64,000 nt of DNA from UBA5078 sp040384465 (lineage in GTDB: Bacteria; Pseudomonadota; Gammaproteobacteria; Pseudomonadales; Pseudohongiellaceae): positions 133,843-197,842 of the forward strand of contig JAZKJF010000012.1 in the NCBI GenBank assembly GCA_040384465.1. The letters are read 5' to 3'. A model generated the notes under the pieces. It worked only from the letters and a program-made list of their open reading frames with translations, was not told where the DNA came from and did not search any database. This document shows positions 17,229 to 26,548 of the stretch, piece by piece (the first letter of the stretch is position 1; each line of letters begins with the position of its first letter). The position numbers and the translations under genes are program-made.

Positions 17229-18095
17229 CTACGTTCGCGGCGCAGCGGAAACCTGCTGCCAATCCCCGCCATCCACCAGAGAATCCTGAAGGATTGCAAA
17301 GGCTTCGGGTAGCAGCGCAATCTCCCGGGCGCGGGAGTACATCAGATAGACCGGATAGCTGAACTCCGGCGCCGATTGTACGCGTTCCAGAAGTCCGCTC
17401 TCCAGATGCGCCTGCACCACCCGGGTCCGGAAATAACCACTGCCGCCCTGCTGCAACAGGTATTGCAGAGCCAGCGGCCCAAGATCGACCGTCACCTCCG
17501 CGCGCGCCAGCTCCGGCAACGCAGTGTCATGCTGCTGGCGAAAGACTTCTCCCCAGTCGATATAAATGTAGGGTGCGTCTTTGTTCGGGGAGCGCACCAT
17601 CACCAGCTTTTCCTCCAGCAGTTGCTCCACCTGCATACCGGGCGAGTATTCCGGTTGGTGCACCAGCACAGCATCCAGCAGCCCCTGCTCCACCTTCTTG
17701 TACAAGGAACGTGGCTCACCCACCTCCACGCGCACCGCCAGCGTGGGTTTGCGGGTTCGCAGTTGCAGCAACCAGCCCAGCAGCAGCGGATTCCACAGGC
17801 TGATCTCCCCGCCCAAGCGCAGCATGCTGTCGACGCGCTCCGGCAACGGCAATTCGCGGCGGGCGCTTTCCCATATCTGCACCAGCTGACTGGCATGAGT
17901 GGAAAAACGTTCCCCGTTGTCGGTCAGACTGGCACCGTTACGGTTACGCACGAACAGGCGGCACCCGAGCAACGCTTCCAGATTCTGCATCCTGGCCGTC
18001 ACCGTGGTCTGGGTCACATGCAGCCGTTCTGCGGCTGCGACGAAGCTGCCCGTGCGAACAATCTCCAGAAAAGTACGCGCCAGTTCAATATCCAT
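17229..18095 (-). CDS. LysR family transcriptional regulator
   Basis: A 288-residue regulator. The N-terminal winged helix is clear: MDIELARTFLEIVRTGSFVAAAERLHVTQTTVTARMQNLEALLGCRLFVR. The remainder is the usual two-lobed effector-binding domain. Start at the ATG of MDIEL (18095) is preferred over the upstream frame extension. It lies upstream of the radical SAM/GT9 genes on the same strand with a 131-base gap, and faces a small open frame on the plus strand across a promoter region with two palindromes. It may regulate either side. Confidence 0.9.
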   Translation of the reverse strand: MDIELARTFLEIVRTGSFVAAAERLHVTQTTVTARMQNLEALLGCRLFVRNRNGASLTDNGERFSTHASQLVQIWESARRELPLPERVDSMLRLGGEISLWNPLLLGWLLQLRTRKPTLAVRVEVGEPRSLYKKVEQGLLDAVLVHQPEYSPGMQVEQLLEEKLVMVRSPNKDAPYIYIDWGEVFRQQHDTALPELARAEVTVDLGPLALQYLLQQGGSGYFRTRVVQAHLESGLLERVQSAPEFSYPVYLMYSRAREIALLPEAFAILQDSLVDGGDWQQVSAAPRT

Positions 18096-18127
18096 GCTGT
18101 CTCTCAATGCCGCTCAAATCGATTTTA

Positions 18128-18174
18128 TATCAATAAAATTGATACAAAGCTGCATTGAATTTCATTTTTTCAAT
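18128..18174. promoter_or_regulatory. AT-rich divergent promoter with LysR-type palindromes
   Basis: Two inverted repeats lie upstream of the LysR gene: TATCAATAAAATTGATA (18128-18144, perfect) and ATTGAA-N9-TTCAAT (18154-18174). Both contain the T-N11-A pattern bound by LysR regulators, and both share the half site ATTGA. Their place next to the start at 18095 suggests autoregulation. Confidence 0.6.
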
Positions 18175-18237
18175 TGAAAATGCGGCTATATACTCGCCCT
18201 ACCCTTCAGAAACTCGGTAGCAGGAGTACTTTTCACG

Positions 18238-18429
18238 ATGACCGCACAACTGACGAGAGTCACATCCAAACGTTTATGGGCTGTCTTGCCCTCACCATGC
18301 CACAGCGAAGACATCGCCCGTGCGCTGCGCCAGCATCTCGGACAGCAGCGGGCCGCCAATAGTGACAGCCAAGGGGTGGTTGTCCCCTTGGCCGAGAAGC
18401 TGCGTCGACATGTGGATATGAGGATATGA
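18238..18429 (+). CDS. Small open frame divergent from the LysR gene, unknown
   Basis: A 63-residue frame with ATG at 18238, an upstream CAGGAGTAC about 11 bases before the start, and a promoter region shared with the LysR gene. The product has a basic N-terminus and a helix-like middle (HSEDIARALRQHLGQQRAAN). No family is recognised. It ends two bases before the stop of the phosphatase gene on the other strand. A real small protein is plausible from position and ribosome binding site, but the frame is short enough to be chance. Confidence 0.4.
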   Translation: MTAQLTRVTSKRLWAVLPSPCHSEDIARALRQHLGQQRAANSDSQGVVVPLAEKLRRHVDMRI

Positions 18430-18431
18430 GA

Positions 18432-20009
18432 TTAGGGAAGAATCTCTTCCAGCGCCCGGCCCTGAGCGCCACTCGGCGTGGCAATCTGCAGCATTGTCGC
18501 CAGCGTCGGCGCAATGTCGTGGACCGCCGCGTCGCGGTGATAGCGGCCGGGCCTGACCAAGGCCTCCGGCCCCCAGAAAATCACCGGAACATGGCTGTCA
18601 TAGGAATACGGTGAGCCGTGGGTTGTCCCGGTGGCACGATTGATCCAGTTGGGTTCATGTACCACCACAATGTCGCCGGAGTGCTGGCGGTTGAAACCGT
18701 TGCGGACACGCTGGTCGATGCGATCCCCGCCACTGTGACTGCTCTCCAGTTCGGTGCGGGTGTAGACCCGCGCCACATGCGGCTGCTGGCGCAGTGTCGC
18801 CGCCGCCACGCGCTCCATATCGCCGAGACTGATGTGTTTGCCGGGGACAGGATCACGATGCAGATAGATACTCATCTCACCCGTGCCTTCGATGTAGTCC
18901 CCTTCGCCAAAGGCTGCAGAGAGCGCTGCCTGCACGGCAGCCCGTTCGTCGGCAAATTCATAACGTCCACCCGGCAACTGTCGGGCGGCATTGTCCTCTG
19001 GTGCCAGAGAGACCCCGTGATCGGCCGTCAATACCACCAGCACCTTGCCGCGTCCGGCCTGCTCTTCAGCCGCTGCCAGCAGTTCGCCAATGCGTTTATC
19101 CACCGACAGAATCATCTCACGCATCTGCGGTGTCTCGGTGCCGGTGGCATGGCCGAGATAATCAGTCGCGGAAAAACTCACTGCCAGCAGGTCGGTCTGC
19201 TGGTCTGTGCCCAGATTTTCCTCCTGCATCACCTGCAGGGCGAACTCCAGCACCAGCTCATCGGCGAAGGGCGTGGCATCGAGACGGGTAAAGAAACTCG
19301 CGCTGGCCTCTGTCGGTAACTGCCGCCCCGACCATTCAGCGCCGAGATAGCGTTCCGCTGGCTTGGACGCATTATAGGTCTGCACCCAATCCGGCAGCGC
19401 CGGGAAATACCAGGAACTGGAGACAATAGTGCCGGTATCTCCAAACCAGAATGCGCCATCGGCAGCGCGCCCGGCAGGCAGAATGGCACTGCGATCCTTC
19501 AAGGACACGCCATACACCTTGCCGCCTTTGCCGGAGATCTTCAGTTCATCACCCACAGTGGAGACGGCAAGACGATGCGGCGACGCACCTCCGCCGTCAC
19601 CGAGCGGCGTAACATTGTCATCGGTAATACTCTGGATCATGCGGCCCTCAATACGGCCGTAATAGGCATTCCCGGCGATGCCGCTGACCGAGGGTGTCGC
19701 GCCAGTCAGGAAAGTGGAATGGCCCACCGCTGTCACTGTCGGCGCCGCCTCGTAGTTGGCATTCGTGAACACAGCCCCCTCGTCCAGCAGGCGTTTGAGG
19801 CCCCCCGTAAACTCGTGCTCGAAGCGCGCGAGATAGTCATAACGCATCTGATCCACGACGATGGCCAGAACCAAAGCAGGACGTTCGGGCTGGTCGCTCT
19901 GAAGAGCTGAGGCAGGCGTTGCCGACTGAGAAGACGGCAATGTCTGCATGCAGCCAGTCACTGCGGCGCACAGCACGACTGTGCCAATACGGAAGGGGCG
20001 TCGGATCAT
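18432..20009 (-). CDS. PafA-like alkaline phosphatase, lipoprotein
   Basis: A 525-residue member of the alkaline phosphatase superfamily. A lipoprotein signal ends in AVTGC (Cys20). Metal and catalytic positions are visible: VVDQMRYDYL (Asp53), PTVTAVGHSTFLTG with the likely nucleophile Thr93, LKDRSAIL with Lys171 and Arg173 as in PafA, FSATDYLGHATG, LTADHG and YDSHVPVIFWG. The Lys-x-Arg pair points to a phosphate monoesterase like PafA rather than a diesterase. It would act at the outer membrane or periplasm to release phosphate from organic esters. ATG at 20009 has GGAGAG upstream and is followed by the signal. Confidence 0.85.
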   Translation of the reverse strand: MIRRPFRIGTVVLCAAVTGCMQTLPSSQSATPASALQSDQPERPALVLAIVVDQMRYDYLARFEHEFTGGLKRLLDEGAVFTNANYEAAPTVTAVGHSTFLTGATPSVSGIAGNAYYGRIEGRMIQSITDDNVTPLGDGGGASPHRLAVSTVGDELKISGKGGKVYGVSLKDRSAILPAGRAADGAFWFGDTGTIVSSSWYFPALPDWVQTYNASKPAERYLGAEWSGRQLPTEASASFFTRLDATPFADELVLEFALQVMQEENLGTDQQTDLLAVSFSATDYLGHATGTETPQMREMILSVDKRIGELLAAAEEQAGRGKVLVVLTADHGVSLAPEDNAARQLPGGRYEFADERAAVQAALSAAFGEGDYIEGTGEMSIYLHRDPVPGKHISLGDMERVAAATLRQQPHVARVYTRTELESSHSGGDRIDQRVRNGFNRQHSGDIVVVHEPNWINRATGTTHGSPYSYDSHVPVIFWGPEALVRPGRYHRDAAVHDIAPTLATMLQIATPSGAQGRALEEILP

Positions 20010-20168
20010 GAATGGGCTCTCCAAAGGGGATGAGAGCCGCATGCTATTCGAATCCCTCTGGACGCACAAAGGCACTCGGCTGACAATTCAATCTAGCCAC
20101 CTGCGAAGTTGGCAGATAAACTATTTTCGTCATACTCCCCCTTTCAAAAAAAATTATAAGGATAAAAA

Positions 20169-20801
20169 ATGAAAAAACCCAATTTGACACTCCTTGCAGT
20201 AATGCTTACCTCAGCCCTGACGGCTGACACTGTGTTCGCCCAAGGTGGTTCGCAAAGCCAGGCCGGTGGCCTGCCAGCGCTCGCCAAAGAAGTGGCTGAT
20301 TTGCGCGCCCTGGTCAACAGCCTGCAGGCACAGATCAATGCCGGTAACGATGATCCCTACGTCGGGAACTATGCCGTTACACTGACAGAAACCTCGATCT
20401 TTGCGTGCGGGGCCAATACCTTCCCTGTGCAAGGCCCCCAGTTCAACCTCTTTGCTTATCTGCAAGGGCAGGCGATTTCTTCCATCAGCACGCGCTCGGC
20501 CACCATCGACGCCGTGTCGGACGGCACGGTGCTCAGTATCGCCGATCACGAGCTCTTCACCCACGAACTAAGACTGCGTGGCAGCTACGAGTATGATTTC
20601 CGCGTGGAAGAAGGCTTTGATGTGGACATCGCTGCCGACGGGTCATTGAGCATCCAATTCGAAGCCGATGCGACATTGAACGGCCAGTTTTCTGACGATG
20701 GCAGCGTCTTCAGCATGACGGTCCAAGGCATCTTTGACGACGGTAGCAATCCTAATTGCACGGATGCCTTTACTGTCACTGCGACAGGCGTGCGCAAGTA
20801 A
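20169..20801 (+). CDS. Exported protein of unknown function with a short coiled coil
   Basis: A 210-residue protein. Signal peptide about residues 1-25 (ends TVFAQ). Residues 34-57 (LPALAKEVADLRALVNSLQAQI) form a heptad-patterned helix that could trimerise the protein. The rest is beta-rich, with two cysteines (FACGAN, PNCTDAF) that may form a disulfide. AAGGATAAAAA precedes the ATG. It is divergent from the PafA-like phosphatase gene with a 159-base shared promoter region. No known family is recognised. Confidence 0.75.
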   Translation: MKKPNLTLLAVMLTSALTADTVFAQGGSQSQAGGLPALAKEVADLRALVNSLQAQINAGNDDPYVGNYAVTLTETSIFACGANTFPVQGPQFNLFAYLQGQAISSISTRSATIDAVSDGTVLSIADHELFTHELRLRGSYEYDFRVEEGFDVDIAADGSLSIQFEADATLNGQFSDDGSVFSMTVQGIFDDGSNPNCTDAFTVTATGVRK

Positions 20802-20898
20802 AGTCCTCCTGTTGTTGACCCCGCAGTAGCATCGGTGATGCCGGCAAGCGAGCCAACGCGACCTTGCTGGCATCCGGATCGATGTCAGTCCCACCTGC

Positions 20899-22065
20899 TC
20901 AATACCCCTTGCGCACAATCCCGTTGCTTTGCCCATCCACCGTGCCATCACGCAGCCATTGCAGCGAGGCATCGAAGAGCAGCGGTGCGTTGATCTCCCA
21001 CATGGCGTTGTGGGAGGAGCAGCCCAGATCGAGCAGCACTTTCTCGCTGGCACCGAGATCCTCGTACATTTCGTTGACGCGGGCGGGCGGCACCTGCACG
21101 TCGTGAATGCCGGCTACCAGCAACATCGGAGTTTTGGTGGCCGCAACGACTTCACGGGTCCAGCCCCAGACCGAGGTGTTCGGCGCACGGCGCACACCAG
21201 TGCTCCAGGTGGCACCGACAACATCGGAGGCGAGCATGTCCTGCCACACGGCGGCTCTGACACGCGGCTCGACCTGATTGCTGCAGGCGATCTGACGATT
21301 CCAGCCATTGTCGAAGTCAAGCTGCGATTGCTTGGTGAATGCTGCTCCTGGTACGGGTATTGATTCGGGTGGCGTCGCAGAGCGGCTGCGGTTGTAGGCG
21401 GGAGCCAGGATCACCAGACGTTCAACTTTATCGGGATGCAGCGCTGCATAACCAGCGGCACGCGGCCCCCCAAGGGACCAGGCCACCAGATGCACGGTAT
21501 CGACACCGCGCAACTCCCTCAGGTAATCGACCACGACGTCAATGTCGTGCCATTCCGATTCAATCGTCGTCGCGGCAAAAGGGTAACTCGGGGCACAAGG
21601 CGCTGACAGCATGTCGGGAATGAAATCCTGTTGCGCCGCTTCGGAGAGATTGCACAAATCATTCAGCGCATGGGGCCGGGTCGAGCGACCATAGCCAGTG
21701 AGGTCCATGGCGAAAGTGTCGTACCCCGCTTGCGCCAGATAGGCCATCCAGCTGTAACCTTCGACCGGCACATCAAAAGCTACCTCGGACGGCGTGCCCA
21801 CGCCATGGATGAACAGCACGACCTTGCCAGCGAGATCAGCACTGCGCAGCGCGGTGCCCGGCAGAGTGCGCTCACGCACGTAGAGGCGCGCCATCTCGCC
21901 CTTCATCGACGGAGCTGTGGAGACGACCTGCACATAGTGATCGACGCGCAACACTTCTTGCGCTGATGATTGTGCGAAAGACGACTGCGAAAAGAGCGGG
22001 GATGAGATCCAAAAAGCCAGCAGCACGACGACTTTCAAACGGGGCAAGCGGAGATGTCTTGTCAT
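20899..22065 (-). CDS. Exported alpha/beta hydrolase
   Basis: A 388-residue protein with an N-terminal signal (ends SSFAQ) and an alpha/beta hydrolase domain. VVLFIHGVGTPSE carries the oxyanion HG, AWSLGGPRAAGYAALHPDKVERLVILAP is the nucleophile elbow (Ser in W-S-L-G-G), LLVAGIHDVQVPP gives the acidic residue and LGCSSHNAMWE the catalytic His. A long lid insert follows the elbow. It is a periplasmic or surface esterase/lipase-like enzyme; substrate unknown. It lies 51 bases downstream of the end of the glycerate kinase gene on the same strand, but nothing ties it to that pathway. Confidence 0.82.
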   Translation of the reverse strand: MTRHLRLPRLKVVVLLAFWISSPLFSQSSFAQSSAQEVLRVDHYVQVVSTAPSMKGEMARLYVRERTLPGTALRSADLAGKVVLFIHGVGTPSEVAFDVPVEGYSWMAYLAQAGYDTFAMDLTGYGRSTRPHALNDLCNLSEAAQQDFIPDMLSAPCAPSYPFAATTIESEWHDIDVVVDYLRELRGVDTVHLVAWSLGGPRAAGYAALHPDKVERLVILAPAYNRSRSATPPESIPVPGAAFTKQSQLDFDNGWNRQIACSNQVEPRVRAAVWQDMLASDVVGATWSTGVRRAPNTSVWGWTREVVAATKTPMLLVAGIHDVQVPPARVNEMYEDLGASEKVLLDLGCSSHNAMWEINAPLLFDASLQWLRDGTVDGQSNGIVRKGY

Positions 22066-22116
22066 TTTATTACTCCGACACGGGTGGTTGTTCTGGAACG
22101 TTGTTGTGAAATTTGC

Positions 22117-23262
22117 TCACCGCATTGCCTGCAGAAGACGCGCGATCTGCTCGGCGGTGTTGGCAAGATTCTGCGCCGCACCCGCCAGTGCCTCCGCACG
22201 CGAAAGCGGCCCCGGCGCGATGCTGAATGCGGCGGTCAGACCTTGTTCGTGCAATGGCTGCAATGAACCACTGACCACACCCGCCAGCGCGATCACCGGC
22301 ACGCCATGTTGCTTCGCCAGCGCACAGACGCCCGCAGGCACTTTGCCACCGGCACTCTGGGCATCGAGACTGCCCTCGCCGGTGATGACGAGGTCCACGT
22401 CCCGCAACTGTTGTTCCAGCCCGACGGTGCGCATCACCAGCGCCACGCCGGAGACGATCTGGACTCCGGGCATGCCTGCCCCGAGCAGGCCAAAGAGAGT
22501 CCCGCCAATGCCTCCCGCCGCACCGCTGCCGGGGGCACTGTCCACGTCATAACCCTGCGCCCTGGCGCAGGCCGCGTAATGCTGCAGCCCTTGCTCCAGT
22601 GCCATGACCTGCACGGCAGAGGCACCCTTCTGCGGCGAAAAGACTGCGGCCGCGCCACACGGCCCGAGCAGCGCATTGGTCACATCCGTCGCCACCAGCA
22701 CTTCGACACCCGCGAGTCGTGCGAGCACTGGCGCGATGTCGATATGAGCGAGATCGATCAGCGCGCCGCCACCAGGCGGAAGCGCCTGACCTAAGGCATC
22801 CGTGAAGCGTGCGCCCAGCGCCTGCAGCAGCCCCACTCCCGCGTCGGTTGTCGCACTGCCGCCCAGCCCGATGATCAGGCGTCGGGGCCGGTGCTGCAGC
22901 GCTGCGAGAATCAGCTCGCCAGTGCCAAAGCTGCCGGCACGCAAGGCATCGCGCTGCTCCGGGGCAACGAGGTGCAGGCCACTGCCTTCAGCGACCTCTA
23001 CAACAGCGGTGCTGCCAGCATCGATCAGTCCGTAGCGTGCAGTGACGGGAGCCCCCAGTGGGCCGGTCACCGTGCATGGGTGCAGCGTCCCCCCGGTGGC
23101 ATTGACCAGTGCCACAGTCGTGCCCTCACCACCATCGGCGAGTGGCATCTCCACCAGCACATCCTGCGGTGCCCCACGGTGCCAACCTTCGGCAATCGCC
23201 CGCGCTGCGGCCGCTGCGCTCAGGCACTCCTTGAAAGAATCTGGCGCGATCAGCACTTTCAC
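22117..23262 (-). CDS. Glycerate kinase
   Basis: A 381-residue glycerate kinase of the GarK/GlxK family, phosphorylating D-glycerate with ATP to 2- or 3-phosphoglycerate. The start VKVLIAPDSFKECLSA, MPLADGGEGT, IIGLGGSATTDAGVGLLQALGARF and VITGEGSLDAQSAGGK are all family signatures, and length is normal. The frame is open to 23412, but the family N-terminus begins at a GTG (23262) with GAGG eight bases before it, so that start is chosen. The GntP permease gene ends 10 bases upstream, so the two form an uptake-and-phosphorylation operon. Confidence 0.9.
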   Translation of the reverse strand: MKVLIAPDSFKECLSAAAAARAIAEGWHRGAPQDVLVEMPLADGGEGTTVALVNATGGTLHPCTVTGPLGAPVTARYGLIDAGSTAVVEVAEGSGLHLVAPEQRDALRAGSFGTGELILAALQHRPRRLIIGLGGSATTDAGVGLLQALGARFTDALGQALPPGGGALIDLAHIDIAPVLARLAGVEVLVATDVTNALLGPCGAAAVFSPQKGASAVQVMALEQGLQHYAACARAQGYDVDSAPGSGAAGGIGGTLFGLLGAGMPGVQIVSGVALVMRTVGLEQQLRDVDLVITGEGSLDAQSAGGKVPAGVCALAKQHGVPVIALAGVVSGSLQPLHEQGLTAAFSIAPGPLSRAEALAGAAQNLANTAEQIARLLQAMR

Positions 23263-23272
23263 AAGATCAACC

Positions 23273-24622
23273 TCACAAAACCACCAGTGCGACAAGCTGC
23301 ACCGCGATGATTGTGACGATACCCATGGCCAGCGTTGCGGCGGTGTGTGCGCGATACGCGGTCGCGACGTCCATCCGGCTGAACTGGGCCACGACCCAGA
23401 AGTAACTGTCATTGGCGTGAGAGACCGTCATCGCACCTGCGGCGACGGCCATCACCGTGAGCGCCCGTCCCATGTCACTGTCGAGCCCGATCTGCGGCAG
23501 TAATGGCGCCACCAGCGCCGACGCTGTCACCATCGCGACTGTAGAGGAACCCTGTGCTGTTTTCAGCGCAGCCGCGACCAGAAACGGCATCAGCATCCCG
23601 ACCCCGAGAGAGGACAGGCTGCTACCGAGAAACTCGCCCAGCGGTGTCGCAGCAAGCACAGCGCCAAAGGCACCACCCGCACCAGTCACCAGCAGAATCG
23701 GGGCGGCGATGACCAGCCCTTGTCCAACGTAATCGCTGAAGCGCGCCACTTTGCCTTCGCCGCGTAACAGCAGCACCGCGCAGCCCAGTCCCACCAGCAA
23801 CGCGTTCAGCGGTTTGCCCAGAAAATTCAGCGCCTCATAGAGCGCACCCTGCCCCAGTGGCGCGCCGGGATAGTTCACCACCGAACCGAGACAGATCAGC
23901 AGAATCGGCACCAGAATGGGAGCAAAAGCGGCGCCTGTTCCCGGCAGATCGCGCGGCAACTTGGACGTTTCCTCCAAGCCCTCCACGTCATCCGCCACTT
24001 CCAGCTCTGCACTCGGCAAATGAGCGCTGACCCGCGCCCAGGCCAGCCCCGTCAGTGCGGCAATCAGGGCAAAGCCGAGCCCCAGGAGAATCACCAGCCC
24101 CAGATTGTCGCCCAGCCCGAGGTTGCCCGCCGCCGCAATCGGCCCCGGCGTAGGTGGCACGAGCGTGTGCGTGGCGAACAGACCGGTCGAGAGAGCAACG
24201 GTCATAGCGACCGGCGACGCCTTGAGCGTGCGCGTCACGGAGCGTTTGAGGCTGTTGAGAATGACAAACCCGGAGTCGCAGAACACCGGAATGGCCACCA
24301 GAAAACCGACGCTCGACATGGTCAGCGTCGGGAAGCGCTGCCCGAACACGCGAATGATGGACTGGGCCATGGTGATGGCCGCACCACTGCGCTCCAGAAT
24401 CACCCCGATCACGGTGCCCAGTACGATCACGAGCCCGATGTTGCCCATGATGCTGCCGAACCCGCCACGAATGGTCGTCTCGATGTCGCGCAGGGGTAAA
24501 CCATAGGCGAAAGCAGCGACGAAAGCAGCGAGCAGGAGGGTGATGAAGGGATTGAGTTTGAGTTTCGCCGTTGCGAATACGATCAGCACTATCAGAACGA
24601 ACAGCACAAATACCAGATACAT
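23273..24622 (-). CDS. GntP family permease, probably for glycerate or gluconate
   Basis: A 449-residue inner membrane protein with about 12-14 hydrophobic segments. The GntP pattern is clear: KLNPFITLLLAAFVAAFAYGLP, GFGSIMGNIGLVIVLGTVIGVILERSGAA, IPVFCDSGFVIL, and THTLVPPTPGPIAAAGNLG. GntP proteins are proton symporters for sugar acids. The tight link to a glycerate kinase gene suggests glycerate as substrate. The 292 bases between it and the amt gene hold a terminator for amt upstream on the same strand but no gene. Confidence 0.88.
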   Translation of the reverse strand: MYLVFVLFVLIVLIVFATAKLKLNPFITLLLAAFVAAFAYGLPLRDIETTIRGGFGSIMGNIGLVIVLGTVIGVILERSGAAITMAQSIIRVFGQRFPTLTMSSVGFLVAIPVFCDSGFVILNSLKRSVTRTLKASPVAMTVALSTGLFATHTLVPPTPGPIAAAGNLGLGDNLGLVILLGLGFALIAALTGLAWARVSAHLPSAELEVADDVEGLEETSKLPRDLPGTGAAFAPILVPILLICLGSVVNYPGAPLGQGALYEALNFLGKPLNALLVGLGCAVLLLRGEGKVARFSDYVGQGLVIAAPILLVTGAGGAFGAVLAATPLGEFLGSSLSSLGVGMLMPFLVAAALKTAQGSSTVAMVTASALVAPLLPQIGLDSDMGRALTVMAVAAGAMTVSHANDSYFWVVAQFSRMDVATAYRAHTAATLAMGIVTIIAVQLVALVVL

Positions 24623-24842
24623 GGCCGATTTCCTGGCGTGACATCGGCGGCGCTAACGGTGGCCGGAAGTGTCAGCGTTGATTATTGTTATAAGTCGGGA
24701 GGACGCCGGGAGTATAAGCGGCCACCTTCAGGGAAAGCCACTGCGAAGGAACAGGCGGCAATCTCAGGGCCTGATTGGAAAGGATCGTCGGCCTCCATCG
24801 CTCTGGCTGGACTAGACAGAATTGGAGAGCAATATTGCAGTA

Positions 24843-24876
24843 AAAAAAATGCCCGTATCTCGCGATACGGGCATTA
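24843..24876 (-). terminator. Rho-independent terminator of amt
   Basis: Read on the minus strand: stem ATGCCCGTATC, loop GCGA, stem GATACGGGCAT, then a run of eight T. It lies 39 bases after the stop codon of the ammonium transporter gene. The T run follows only on the minus strand. Confidence 0.9.
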
Positions 24877-24914
24877 CGGATGCAGCTCAGAAAACTAAGA
24901 GGCTTTGTGCCGAC

Positions 24915-26357
24915 TTAGTTGTGATAAGCCGATTCACCGTGTTCGGAGAGGTCGAGACCAGTGGCCTCGACTTCAGGCGATACACGCAGACCGATGGTGT
25001 ACTTGAGCACTGCCAGGATGATTGAACTCACTACCGCGCTCCAGATCACTGCGACCAGTACTGCCTTCACCTGAATCAGGATTTGACCAGAATCGTAGCC
25101 GAACGTCGGACCGACCCAGCCGTCGATCACGTAGCCTGCACCACCCAGCGCAGGGTTAACGAATACACCGGTGAGGATTGCGCCGACGATGCCGCCGACT
25201 GCGTGGATGCCGAATGCATCCAACGCATCATCGTAACCCAGCATGTTCTTGATATAAGCCACTGCAAAGAAGCACACGGTGCTTGCTACCAAACCAATCA
25301 CCAGAGCGCCCCCGATGCCCACAAAGCCGCACGCAGGGGTGATTGCAACGAGTCCTGCAACGGCACCGGACAGGATACCCAGCAAGCTGGGACGGCCTCT
25401 CAGTATCCACTCAGCTGCCATCCAGGTGACAGCTCCTACTGCTGTTGCAAACAGCGTGTTGCCGAATGCCAGTACTGCGTAACCGTTGGCTTCGAGGTTG
25501 GAGCCAGCGTTGAAGCCGAACCAGCCGAACCACAGCAGGGAAGCGCCGAGCATGGTCATGGTGAGACTGTGCGGTGGCATTGCGACTTTACCGTAGCCAG
25601 TACGTTTACCCAGGAATATGGCAGCGACCAAGCCTGCGATACCAGCGTTAATGTGCACCACCGTGCCGCCTGCGAAGTCCAGTGCACCCATCTGCCACAG
25701 ATAACCGGCGGTTGCATTGAGTTCAGCTACGACGTCCGGGCTCGTGTAGGCGTCCGGACCAGGCCACCACCAAACCATGTGCGCCATGGGGATATACGAG
25801 AACGTGAACCACAGCACCGAGAAGATCAAGACTGCGGAGAACTTCATGCGCTCAGCGTAGCCACCGGCGATCAGCCCTACTGTGATTGCGGCGAACGTGA
25901 GCTGGAAGAAGGCAAACAGCATCTCGGGAATGACGACGCCTTTGCTGAAAGTGGCGGTAGGTACGAAGAAGCCGTTAGCATCGAAAACAACTCCACTTAA
26001 CATCGTCTTGCTTAAGCCACCAAAGATCGAGCTGCCGTTACTGAAAGCCAGACTGTAACCGTAAACCACCCACAGTACCGCGATAATGCAGAAGATGGAG
26101 AATATCTGCATCATGGTCGAGAGCATGTTCTTGGCCCGCGCCATGCCACCGTAAAAGAGCGCAAGACCCGGAATGGACATCAATAGTACGAAAGCCGTGG
26201 ATACCAGCATCCAGGCGATATCGCCATTGTTGTACACCGGCGCGTCCTGCGCCATTGCGAGTTGCGGGAGAGCGGTAGTTGTTGCCGCTAGCCCCCACCA
26301 AGCAATGCGTTTTGCTTTGCCTGCCATAGTGGCTGGAATTCGAGAAACGTTAGTCAT
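24915..26357 (-). CDS. amt: Ammonium transporter, Amt/MEP family
   Basis: A 480-residue channel with a cleavable-looking signal sequence (ends LAMAQ) and 11 membrane segments. Family signatures include LALFYGGMARAKNMLS, the pore histidines in IPMAHMVWWWPG and FGIHAVGGIVGAILTG, and GAALVIGLVAS-type helices. It moves ammonium across the inner membrane. No glnK gene is adjacent, although amt is usually paired with it. The promoter region has a sigma54 element and an NtrC site, so expression should rise in nitrogen limitation. A terminator follows the stop. Confidence 0.93.
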   Translation of the reverse strand: MTNVSRIPATMAGKAKRIAWWGLAATTTALPQLAMAQDAPVYNNGDIAWMLVSTAFVLLMSIPGLALFYGGMARAKNMLSTMMQIFSIFCIIAVLWVVYGYSLAFSNGSSIFGGLSKTMLSGVVFDANGFFVPTATFSKGVVIPEMLFAFFQLTFAAITVGLIAGGYAERMKFSAVLIFSVLWFTFSYIPMAHMVWWWPGPDAYTSPDVVAELNATAGYLWQMGALDFAGGTVVHINAGIAGLVAAIFLGKRTGYGKVAMPPHSLTMTMLGASLLWFGWFGFNAGSNLEANGYAVLAFGNTLFATAVGAVTWMAAEWILRGRPSLLGILSGAVAGLVAITPACGFVGIGGALVIGLVASTVCFFAVAYIKNMLGYDDALDAFGIHAVGGIVGAILTGVFVNPALGGAGYVIDGWVGPTFGYDSGQILIQVKAVLVAVIWSAVVSSIILAVLKYTIGLRVSPEVEATGLDLSEHGESAYHN

Positions 26358-26462
26358 TGGAAATCTCCTGGACCTGTAAGGTTAGATGGCATCGTCGTCG
26401 GTTTCCCCCGGACGGATACGGATGGCCTGTTCAATGTCAGCACCGCAGTACTGCTAGCCAAA

Positions 26463-26477
26463 GCAAGGCTCATGCCA
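26463..26477 (-). promoter_or_regulatory. Sigma54 (-24/-12) promoter of amt
   Basis: The minus strand reads TGGCATGAGCCTTGC, matching the consensus TGGCAC-N5-TTGC with the required 10 bases between the invariant GG and GC. The expected transcription start falls about 95 bases before the amt start codon. One base of the consensus differs (T for C at the sixth position). Confidence 0.8.
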
Positions 26478-26548
26478 ACCGAAAAATGGCACTACTAGGG
26501 CCTTTGATCGATACTATTCGCACCAAATAAGGTCTCTCTGGAGAGGTA

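Noticed and set aside
24638..24898. 86-codon plus-strand frame between the GntP permease and amt
   Set aside because: It runs across the amt terminator hairpin, lacks a ribosome site and has no protein-like pattern.
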